A stretch of 64,000 nt of DNA from Streptomyces malachitofuscus (lineage in GTDB: Bacteria > Actinomycetota > Actinomycetes > Streptomycetales > Streptomycetaceae), in NCBI RefSeq assembly GCF_014650055.1, contig NZ_BMUF01000016.1:1-64000 (forward strand), written 5' to 3'. Every line of letters begins with the position of its first letter. Position 1 is the stretch's first letter. The notes beneath the pieces are model-generated. The model was given only the letters and a program-made list of their open reading frames with translations, searched no databases and was not told the DNA's origin. Shown piece after piece: positions 43,883 through 51,897 of this stretch. A program made the translations under genes and the position numbers.

Positions 43883-46862
43883 ATGGGAAGCGACCGAAAG
43901 CTCTACCAGCACACAGGCGCGGCGCTCCTCCGGGCCGCCGCGATGTCGCTGACGGATCTGCCGACATGGTGGCCTGACCCGTCCGACACGGAGGCGTGCG
44001 GCAGGTGGCTGAAGCAGGTGTGGGCCGATGCGCGGTTCGCCGACGCCGTCCGGCAGGCGAGCGGCGATCTCGCCTCTCGGGTCGACGCGATCTGCGCCGG
44101 GCAGCCGACACGCTCCAAGCAGGTCCGGCGCGCCGCCATGGCCACTGTCCGCTACTTGTTGCGCGCCAGCGGACGACCGACCCCGTTCGGCCTCTTCGCG
44201 GGAGTCACTGCGGCCAGCGTGGGTTCGACGCCACACGTGAGGTAGGGAGACGCACACCAGGCCGTGGCGCGGGTGGATACCGAGTGGCTGGACGACGTCA
44301 TCGTCCGCCTGGAGGCGTGCCCGGCCCTGCTGGAGCGCCTGGATGTCGTCCTGAACAACCTGGCGGCGCGCCGCGGCGGACGCCTTCACGTCCCACACGG
44401 CGGACCGATGGGCGCCACCGCCCGGCGCACCAGCGCGGTACGCGTAATCGAGGACCTGGCACGTCGGCCGGTCCGCTTCGCCGCCCTCGCCGAGCAGTTG
44501 GCCGCCTCCTTCCCTCGAACCGAGCCGCAGAAAATCCGCACACTGCTCGGCACGCTGGTGCGCGAGAAGTTCCTGATCACCAGTTTGCGCGCGCCGATGA
44601 CCGACACCGATCCGCTGTCCCACCTGATTGACCGGCTGCATGGCGCGGACGCGGGCACGGTGCCGCAGGTCGCGCAGGTCGCGCAGGTTTTGCACGAGCT
44701 GGAAGCTGTGCAAGGCGCCGTACACGAGCACAACAAGCGCCCGGCGAGCGCGCAAGGGCTGGCTCGGGAGGAACTCACGGGTCGGCTGCGTGGGCTCTCC
44801 GACGCGGGCCGAAGCCCTCTGGCCGTCGACCTGCGGCTGGACGCCGAGGTACGGATCCCCGAGAGCGTCGCGCAGGAGATGGAGAGGGCTGCCGATGCTC
44901 TACTGCGGCTCACGCGCCGACCGGCTGGCCAGGGTGTGTGGAAGGAGTACCAGGTCGCGTTCTGGGAGCGGTATGGCACCGGCACGCTCGTGCCGGTGCA
45001 GGAGGTCGTCGACCCGGCGTCCGGGCTCGGCTATCCAGCCGAGTACCCCGGCAGCCGCATGACCGCACCGCCCCCGACAGTCTCCGAGCGGGACGAGCGG
45101 CTGCTGGCCCTGGCCTGGCAGGCGCTGGCCGGCGGCAGCAGGGAGATCGTCCTCACCGACGACCTGATCGACCGCCTGGCCGGCGATGCTCCGACCGGGC
45201 AGGAGGCACCACCCCACGTGGAGATGTGCGCGCGCCTGCATGCCGACAGCCTGTCCGCCCTGGAGGACGGGGACTTCACGCTCACGGTGACACCGGCCCG
45301 TGCCGCGGGGACGCTCACCTCCCGGTTCACTCCGGTCGCCACCGGTACGGAACTCGACGAGGTCTACCGCCAAGTTCCCACGGGCGTCGAGAACGCGCTG
45401 ACCGCGCAGCTCTCATTCCCGCCGCTGTACCCGCACACAGAGAACGTCGCCCGCATCCCCGCTTATCTTCCACACGTGATCCCGTTGGGCGAGCACCGCA
45501 GCCCCGACGACACCTCGCCGACGCTTATCGACGTAGACGACCTCGCGGTCACGGCCACGCACACCCGCCTGTACCTGGTCAGCATCTCCCGCCGTCGCCT
45601 GGTGGACCCGCAGGTCTTCCACGCCATGGCCCTGGACAAGCAACCCCCGCCCATGGCCCGGTTCCTGGCACACCTGACCCGCTTTTTCGGCCCTGCCTGG
45701 ACCAGCTTCGACTGGGGGCCGCACGGCGCACGGCTGCCGTTCCTGCCGCGCGTCCGCTACGGGCGCGTGATCCTCTCTCCCAGTCGCTGGAACCTGACCG
45801 CCGACGACCTTCCAAGCCGCGGCGCGGACATGCGGGAATGGACCGACGCCCTCGGCCGGTGGCGGAAGCGGCGGCACTGCCACGGTGCCGTCGAGCTGCG
45901 GGAGGACGACCGGACACGTCGGCTCCAACTCGACGTGCCCGCACACGCCACCGTCCTACGCGCCCACCTGGGCCGGGAAGGCCATGCCGTGCTGACGGAG
46001 GCGCCGGCCGAGGAGACCTACGGCTGGATCGGCGGCCACGTCCACGAGATCGCCCTGCCGATGACCAGCACCCGCCGACCGATACCCGACCCGCTCTCCG
46101 GCTTCCTCCCCGTGCTGACCAACAGCACCCTCGGGCCCGTACCGGGGGCGGTACAGGCACCCTGGCTGAACGCCAAGATCTACAGCCACCCCGAACAGTT
46201 CGAGGAGCTGATCGGCACCCACCTCGCGCGGCTCGTGCCCCAACTCCCAGGTACACCCGAGTGGTGGTTCATCCGCTACCGCACCCCGCACGACCTCGAC
46301 CACCTCCGCCTGCGCATCCGCACCCGCAGCCCCGGACAGCACGCCGCCTGCACTGAGCTCGTCGCTGGATGGGCCGCCGGCCTGCGCCGCGAGGGGCTCA
46401 GCAGCAGGCTCGTGTTCGACACGTACACCCCGGAGATCGGACGTTACGGCCCAGGCGCCGCCTTGCGCTGTGCCGAGGCGGTGTTCACGGCCGACTCGGC
46501 CTACGTCCTCGCCGCCTTGCAGGGCCCCGGAGTCGACGGCGTCGGCGAACCGGCCCGCGCCTCCGGCTCGCGTCGAGCGAGGCGCCAGCGACCAGGCCAT
46601 CGAGTTCGTTCGCCGCACTACGCCTCGTGCCCGAAGCTTGGGCGAAGAGCTCGCCCAAGCGTGGCACCGTCGCGCCGTGGCCCTGGCGCTGTATCGCGAG
46701 AGCCTCGCCGAGAGTATGGACCTCGACTCCGTCCTGGAATCCTTGCTGCACATGCACCACAACCGCCTGCGTGGCCTGGACCGGGAGGACGAGAGGATCT
46801 GCCGCCGCCTTGCCCGTCAGTCCGCTGTCGCATGGGCCGCCTGGCCGGGGGAGAGCCGCTGA
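43883..46862 (+). pseudogene. LanB-type lantibiotic dehydratase, interrupted by TAG and a frameshift
   Basis: The start ATG at 43883 (GGAGG seven bases upstream) opens the Lant_dehydr_N domain (LYQHTGAALLRAAAMSLTDL, RPTPFGLFAGVT). At 44243-44245 an in-frame TAG falls inside the domain; the same frame continues GDAHQAVARVDTEWLDD without loss. One TGG-to-TAG change would explain it. The glutamylation and SpaB_C-like elimination regions follow intact to AYVLAALQ (46522). Then the conserved C-terminus (DLDSVLESLLHMHHNRLRGL) continues in another frame from about 46572, with perhaps 25 residues lost. That frame ends exactly at the lanC start (TGATG). GTG at 44264 could restart translation after the TAG. 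Confidence 0.75.
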
Positions 46863-48037
46863 TGAACTACGACGCGCCGCCCACACCCACCGGGCCCGGC
46901 TGGGGGCAGTCGCTGTACTCCGGCGCGGCGGGAGTCGCGCTGCTGCACGCCGTTAGGGCCCACACCGGCGAAGACGACAGGGACGCGCTCCGGCCGTGGG
47001 CTGCCGCCATGCTCAAGGGCCCTATCCAGGCCGCCCCCGAGGCATGCGGTCTGTACGAGGGCGCCCCGGCCGTCGCGTACGTCCTCAGCTTCACGCACAC
47101 GAACACCTCCACTCGCGCCCTGGCGACCCTGGACACACACCTCGCCGACGTCACACGCCAACGACTCCAGCGGGCACACGCCCGCATCGATCGCGGCGCG
47201 TTGCCCACCCTGGGCGAATACGACCTCATCAGCGGACTGACCGGGCTGGGCGTGTACCACCTGCACCGCGGCCACAAGACGGAGCTTCGAAACGTCCTCG
47301 CCTACCTGGTGCGGCTGGCGGAACCGATCATCTTCGAAGCGCAACGTCTGCCCGGCTGGTGGACGGGAGACAGTCCCGATCTGCGACCGACGCCGCGATG
47401 GCCCGGCGGACACGGCAACTTCGGCCTCGCCCACGGCATTGCCGGACCACTGGCGCTGCTGGCCACGGCCCTGCGACACGGCCACACGGTGCCCGGCCAG
47501 ACGCAAGCCATCACCCGGATCTGCGACTGGCTCGACCGGTGGCGCAACGGCACCGGCTCGCGCGCCTGGTGGCCGGACCTGATCACCCGAGCCGAACACC
47601 GACGCTTCGAGCTCCAGCGCCCAGGACCGAGACGCCCGTCCTGGTGCTACGGCACCCCCGGCATCGCCCGCGCCCAGCAACTCGCCGGCCTCGCCCTCGG
47701 CGACCGTGACCGGCAACGGCAAGCCGAGCAGGCCCTGGCCGGATGCCTGGCCGACGACCAGCAGCTCGCCCAGCTCACCGACGCCTCCCTCTGCCACGGC
47801 TGGGCGGGGCTCATACAGACCGTCTCCCGTGCCGCCGCCGATGCCCTCGACGACGAACTCGCGTCGCATCTACGCCGCCTGAACGTCCGGCTCAACAAGC
47901 ACCTGGACCACTGCGGACTGCCGGACGGCGCCGGCCTGATGGACGGCACGGCAGGCATTCACCTGGTCCGTCTCACCGACCCCGTCAACACGGCGATTAC
48001 CGCCCCCTGGGACCGCTGCCTGCTCCTGACAGGGTGA
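46862..48037 (+). CDS. LanC-like lanthionine cyclase
   Basis: 391 residues, ATG overlapping the LanB-frame stop. Zinc ligands of LanC are in place: the Cys of SWCYGTPGIARA and the Cys-His of LCHGWAGLIQT. The alpha-barrel repeats YSGAAGVALLHA, LISGLTGLGVYHL and LAHGIAGPLALLA are present, each with the G-x-x-G signature. It adds Cys thiols onto dehydrated Ser/Thr of the precursor to form (methyl)lanthionine rings. The gene looks intact although the dehydratase before it is not. Confidence 0.9.
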   Translation: MNYDAPPTPTGPGWGQSLYSGAAGVALLHAVRAHTGEDDRDALRPWAAAMLKGPIQAAPEACGLYEGAPAVAYVLSFTHTNTSTRALATLDTHLADVTRQRLQRAHARIDRGALPTLGEYDLISGLTGLGVYHLHRGHKTELRNVLAYLVRLAEPIIFEAQRLPGWWTGDSPDLRPTPRWPGGHGNFGLAHGIAGPLALLATALRHGHTVPGQTQAITRICDWLDRWRNGTGSRAWWPDLITRAEHRRFELQRPGPRRPSWCYGTPGIARAQQLAGLALGDRDRQRQAEQALAGCLADDQQLAQLTDASLCHGWAGLIQTVSRAAADALDDELASHLRRLNVRLNKHLDHCGLPDGAGLMDGTAGIHLVRLTDPVNTAITAPWDRCLLLTG

Positions 48038-48117
48038 CGCCGCGAACCGCATCCGCACACCAGAAGAACGATCTGCCCCTGCTGTACGCACGGCCGGGCA
48101 CCTTCCGAAAGGTCGCG

Positions 48118-49341
48118 ATGAACACCACCACTGGCGCCTCCCCCGAGGACCTGCGCAACCGCCTGGTCGACGCCATCCTGAAAGAGGACCTTTCCGGCCT
48201 CCGCGACGGACGCGTCGAGACCGCCATGCGGACGGTACTCCGCCACGCCTTCCTCCCCGACGCGCCCTTTGAGGAGGCGTACGCCAACAAGAGCGTGACG
48301 ATCAAGGAGAACCCAGACGAGGATGCACTCCCGCTGAGCTGTGCCTCCCAGCCCGACGTCGTGCACTTCATGCTGGTCCAGCTCGCGGTCCGCGAAGGCG
48401 ACAACGTCTTCGAGATCGGGGCCGGCACCGGCTACAACGCCGCCCTTCTCAAGCACCTCACCGGGAAGTCCGGACAGGTCACCACATGCGACATCGCCCC
48501 CGACGTGACCGCCTACGCCCGCCGGACGCTGGATGCCAACGGATACGAAGACGTTCGCGTCGTCACGAGGGACGGCGCCCTCGGCGCCCCGGAGTTCAGC
48601 CCGTATGACCGAATGATCGCCACGGTCGGCATGTGGGACCTCCCCAGCGCCTGGTGGGACCAGCTCGCCGTCGGCGGACGCCTCGTGGTCCCGCTGCGGT
48701 GGCGCGGGCTCTCCAGGGCCGCGGCCTTCCAACGCGAGGAGGGACGGATGCGGTCCGACTCTGTCAAGATGTGCGGCTTCCTCCCGGTGATCGGCCAGGA
48801 CGGAGAGCGGAACGATTACATCGACGACGACCGGCTCGTCAGGCTCTACTGGGACGAGGACCAGTCCATCGCCCCGGAACTCCTTCGCGACGCGCTCACC
48901 CGACCGAAGTCGGTCGTCTGGACCGATGTGACGGTCGGCCCCGTCGAGTCGTTCGACGGCGTCTGGCTGCGGTTGAGCGCCACCGAGCGAGTGACCTGCC
49001 GCATCACCGCGAAGCCCGCAGCGATGGAGGCTGGCCTACACCGCCCCGCCTCACCCGCCCTGAGCCCCGCCCTCGTCGAGGGGGACTCCATCGCGTACCT
49101 CACCCTGGAGCGGACCGCCGATGACCCCGAGACGGAACCACGGTTCCGGCTGGGAGCCGTCGGCTATGGCCCGGTCGGCGCCGATCTCGCCGAGCGGATC
49201 TGCGCGCAAATCCGCGCTTGGGGCCCGGCCCGGATCGCCGAACCTGCGGTCACGGCCTACCCCGCGGCCACACCGGACAGTGGCCTCGCCGACGGAGCCG
49301 TGATCGACCGGCCCTCCGTGCGGCTCGTCATCGCCTACTGA
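48118..49341 (+). CDS. FxLD-system peptide O-methyltransferase (PCMT-like)
   Basis: 407 residues. ATG at 48118 follows AAAGG; the frame is open upstream but that part overlaps lanC in antisense-like composition. The first half is a protein-L-isoaspartate methyltransferase fold with SAM motif FEIGAGTGYNAALL near 103-116. The C-terminal 150 residues are the extension specific for methyltransferases of FxLD lanthipeptide loci. It probably methylates an Asp in the ring region, leading to succinimide or isoaspartate, as in LanS_A-type enzymes. It ends 82 bp before the convergent RiPP operon. Confidence 0.88.
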   Translation: MNTTTGASPEDLRNRLVDAILKEDLSGLRDGRVETAMRTVLRHAFLPDAPFEEAYANKSVTIKENPDEDALPLSCASQPDVVHFMLVQLAVREGDNVFEIGAGTGYNAALLKHLTGKSGQVTTCDIAPDVTAYARRTLDANGYEDVRVVTRDGALGAPEFSPYDRMIATVGMWDLPSAWWDQLAVGGRLVVPLRWRGLSRAAAFQREEGRMRSDSVKMCGFLPVIGQDGERNDYIDDDRLVRLYWDEDQSIAPELLRDALTRPKSVVWTDVTVGPVESFDGVWLRLSATERVTCRITAKPAAMEAGLHRPASPALSPALVEGDSIAYLTLERTADDPETEPRFRLGAVGYGPVGADLAERICAQIRAWGPARIAEPAVTAYPAATPDSGLADGAVIDRPSVRLVIAY

Positions 49342-49423
49342 TCCTGACGCCGGTGGGCGTGGCCGTCGGCAGGTGCGGCCGTGCCCGCCGAAGCGAGAAC
49401 AGGGCGGCGTTGGAGCACGGGGG

Positions 49424-49792
49424 TCAGCCTTGCGCGAGGTTCGCCTCACAGTCGGTGCACCGCCGCACGGCCCGTCGCCTCGGGTTGCCCGCGGTGGCGG
49501 TCGCGGGAGAAGCACTGCTCAACCGCTCCCAGAGCCCAGGTGGAGGATTCGGGATCCACCCCCACCGCGGGGGCCGTACGTCGTCCTCGGTCATGTGGTC
49601 GCACCATCCGGGCCTGTGCGCGACCTGCTTCGGGGAGATCAGGATCGTGTCATCCGGGTGAGTACGCCACTCCCTCTTCACGAACGTGCCTACGGAACGC
49701 GTGGGCGCCGACGCCGACGAGCCCGGCGGACACTCGCATCCGAGCCCGATGACGATCTTGCCGCCGCACTCGTCGCAGCGCTCCACTTCCAC
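49424..49792 (-). CDS. Small zinc-ribbon protein, end of radical-SAM RiPP operon
   Basis: 122 residues, GTG start, 16 bp after the GNAT stop. Zinc knuckles CDECGG...CECP at the N-terminus and CTDC at the C-terminus surround a conserved-looking middle (HMTEDDVRPPRWGWIPNPPP, GLWERL). It resembles a small Streptomyces family of unknown role often encoded near regulatory or RiPP genes. The close spacing places it in the operon with the acetyltransferase. Confidence 0.65.
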   Translation of the reverse strand: MEVERCDECGGKIVIGLGCECPPGSSASAPTRSVGTFVKREWRTHPDDTILISPKQVAHRPGWCDHMTEDDVRPPRWGWIPNPPPGLWERLSSASPATATAGNPRRRAVRRCTDCEANLAQG

Positions 49793-49808
49793 TGGCCTCG
49801 TACCACCC

Positions 49809-50288
49809 TCACGCCGTGCCGGAGTCGACCCGGTAGACGATCTTCCCGTCGAACTCGGCGAACCCGAGTGACTTGTAGAAGGCCCGTGCCCCCGGGTTGT
49901 CACCGTCGGTCATCCATTCCACGCGGCTGCACCCGGGGCGCGCGGCGGCCAGGGCGCGGAGTTCGTCCATGAGGCGAGCACCGATGCCCTGCCTACGTAG
50001 GGTGTCGCGGACGTAGAGCTCCTTCAGAAACAGGGAGTGCGAGGAGCCGGCGGCCGGCCAGAGGAAGGAATAGGCGGCGAGGCCCACGATGTCCCCGGTC
50101 TCGTCCTCGACGAGCAGGGCGGAAGCCAGCGGTGGCACGCCGAAGAGGGCTTCTTCCACCTGGAGGCGGCGCTCCTCGATCGGCTGGATATCTGTGTCGT
50201 TCGCCCCGTAGAACCGCTCGATCTCCGCGATCAGCTCGGCCACGGCCGGGACGTCCCGCTTCTCCGCGGGACGGATCGTCACGGTCAT
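49809..50288 (-). CDS. GNAT-family N-acetyltransferase
   Basis: 159 residues, ATG behind GGAGGCGCC. The GNAT fold is clear: TIRPAEKRDVPAVAELIAEI at the start, acetyl-CoA-binding RRQGIGARLMDELRALA near 99-115, and NPGARAFYKSLGF near 131-143. It follows the radical SAM gene on the same strand with 92 bp between. It could acetylate the peptide product, for example for self-protection, or be unrelated. Confidence 0.88.
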   Translation of the reverse strand: MTVTIRPAEKRDVPAVAELIAEIERFYGANDTDIQPIEERRLQVEEALFGVPPLASALLVEDETGDIVGLAAYSFLWPAAGSSHSLFLKELYVRDTLRRQGIGARLMDELRALAAARPGCSRVEWMTDGDNPGARAFYKSLGFAEFDGKIVYRVDSGTA

Positions 50289-50380
50289 CGGCGCCTCCTG
50301 TCCTTCCTCGATTGCTTCGGTCGCTGCTGCACTCGTTCGTTCCAACGCGTGATCCCCTCCTGGCGCTACGGCACGCGCGT

Positions 50381-51541
50381 CTACGGCGACGATGCGGCCT
50401 GCGCATAGGGGTTCCAGCCGTGCTGCCGGAGGGAGTTCTGGACGTGTCGGATGATGTGCTCCAGGTCCGCGCAGTAGACAGATGGGCTCCGATAGCCCTG
50501 GGCTTCGCTGAAGCGGTGCGGGAGGTAGCCACCGCCGCACACGTCCACGAGTGGGCAGGCGCGGCACTGCTCGGCGAGCGCCTCTTTGCCATGCTGCCGG
50601 TGCAGCAGCTTCGGGTGCGACAGCGCTTCGTCGAAAGAGTGGCGGAGGACGTCGAGCCCGAGCCAGGAGGCGCCCTCCTCGACCGACCGCAGGGTGTCCA
50701 CGGCCTCGATGGAGCCGTCGGACTCGATCACGACGCTCGTCGGCGGGGCCAGGCCAAGTGTCTCCACCGAGCCGCGCACGCCAGAGCTGAGGGCCACGAT
50801 GTCCTCCAGCATCCGGACGCTGTGCCGATACTCGGGCCGGGCGAGCCAGGCGTCGTACACCTTGCCCATCCACAGCCCGTACTCGGGCACGCTCGGGTCG
50901 GAGCGGTGCGGCGGGTCGTCGTGGGTCGCGTGCGGCAGGCCGAAGTCGATCACGGGCGGTTCGAACGCCGCCAGGTAGTCGTGGACCTCCACGGGGTCGT
51001 TGGCCAGGTCCACGACGGCGAGCAGCCCCGCGAACAGGTGTGGCCGCGACCGCAGGAGTTCGATGCCGCGCACGGCGGAGGCGGCGCTCGACCGCCCGGC
51101 GTGGGTCAGCCGGTGCCGGTCATTCGCAGGTGGCGGTCCGTCGAGGCTGACGCCGACCGCAACCTCGTACCGTTCGAAGAGGTCCAGCCAGGCACCGGAC
51201 AGAAGAGTCCCGTTGGTCTGGAGCTCGAAGAGGACCCGGGTCCCGGCCGGCGCGGCGTCCCGGACGGCCTCCAGCAGACCGGCCATGTGCCCGATGCCGA
51301 CGAGAAGCGGCTCCCCGCCGTGCAGTACGACGTGGACGGTTCGAAGGCGATGTGCGGAGGCGTGTTCACCGATCCGCCGGGCCGCAGCCCGGGCCACAGC
51401 GAGGTCCATTCGGGCGGGCAGGCGCCGCGCCGCCTGGTCCTTGGAGTTGAAGACGAAGCAGTAGTCGCAGTCGATGTTGCAGCGGTTGGCGACCTTGAGG
51501 ATGAACGTCTGGAAAGGAGCGGGGCCTTCGGGTTCTGTCAT
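50381..51541 (-). CDS. Radical SAM/SPASM peptide maturase, FxsB-like
   Basis: 386 residues from ATG at 51541, 13 bp after the precursor stop. The radical SAM cluster motif is NRCNIDCDYC (CxxxCxxC, near 19-26). GGEPLL and LQTNGTLL follow, typical of peptide maturases. The C-terminal SPASM cysteines are seen in CRACPLVDVCGGGYLPHRFS and VYC. The family (FxsB) makes carbon-carbon cross-links in short C-terminal precursor motifs (cyclophanes). All cluster ligands seem present. The substrate should be the 67-residue peptide encoded just upstream. Confidence 0.88.
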   Translation of the reverse strand: MTEPEGPAPFQTFILKVANRCNIDCDYCFVFNSKDQAARRLPARMDLAVARAAARRIGEHASAHRLRTVHVVLHGGEPLLVGIGHMAGLLEAVRDAAPAGTRVLFELQTNGTLLSGAWLDLFERYEVAVGVSLDGPPPANDRHRLTHAGRSSAASAVRGIELLRSRPHLFAGLLAVVDLANDPVEVHDYLAAFEPPVIDFGLPHATHDDPPHRSDPSVPEYGLWMGKVYDAWLARPEYRHSVRMLEDIVALSSGVRGSVETLGLAPPTSVVIESDGSIEAVDTLRSVEEGASWLGLDVLRHSFDEALSHPKLLHRQHGKEALAEQCRACPLVDVCGGGYLPHRFSEAQGYRSPSVYCADLEHIIRHVQNSLRQHGWNPYAQAASSP

Positions 51542-51554
51542 CGAGCGGATGTGC

Positions 51555-51758
51555 TTACAGCGGCCAGGGCCAGATGAGCGAGGCCGCGTGGGCACCGTCA
51601 CCGACCCGGCTCGTCGCGCCCTCCTCGGCCTCCAGCCGCTGCCGGACGCGGGCGGCCACGCGGTCCAGGACGGCGGCGCCGGCCGCCGTCGGCTCTGTGG
51701 ACGCCGGGCCGGTGGGCGTGATGGTGCGTGGCTCGGTGACGGACGTGGGTGACGGCAT
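51555..51758 (-). CDS. RiPP precursor peptide ending SLIWPWPL
   Basis: 67 residues, ATG with GAGGAG nine bases upstream. The first 25 residues are Thr/Pro/Ala-rich. An amphipathic helix follows (AAVLDRVAARVRQRLEAEE), then a short linker and the C-terminus GAHAASLIWPWPL. Size, position directly before an FxsB-like enzyme and translational spacing all mark it as the substrate. FxsA precursors normally end F-x-S-x-x; this one ends in two Trp alternating with Pro, so the modified residues should differ. Confidence 0.8.
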   Translation of the reverse strand: MPSPTSVTEPRTITPTGPASTEPTAAGAAVLDRVAARVRQRLEAEEGATSRVGDGAHAASLIWPWPL

Positions 51759-51897
51759 CCAACGCTCCTCGTGAGGTACGTGCCGGAGGTGGCACGGTGC
51801 GACGGGGTTGAAGCGACAGATCAGCCGGAAACGTAGCATCCTCAACCACCCACCTGGCATGGGAAATTCGGCCACATGGTCGGCGTCAGCCGGACCG

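Noticed and set aside
46369..46956. Third frame across the LanB frameshift region as a separate gene
   Set aside because: It shows no LanB or other homology that I can see; the conserved C-terminus is in the frame ending at 46862.
47743..48117. N-terminal extension of the FxLD methyltransferase
   Set aside because: The frame is open but lies over lanC in Arg/Pro-rich composition; the conserved start with a ribosome site is at 48118.
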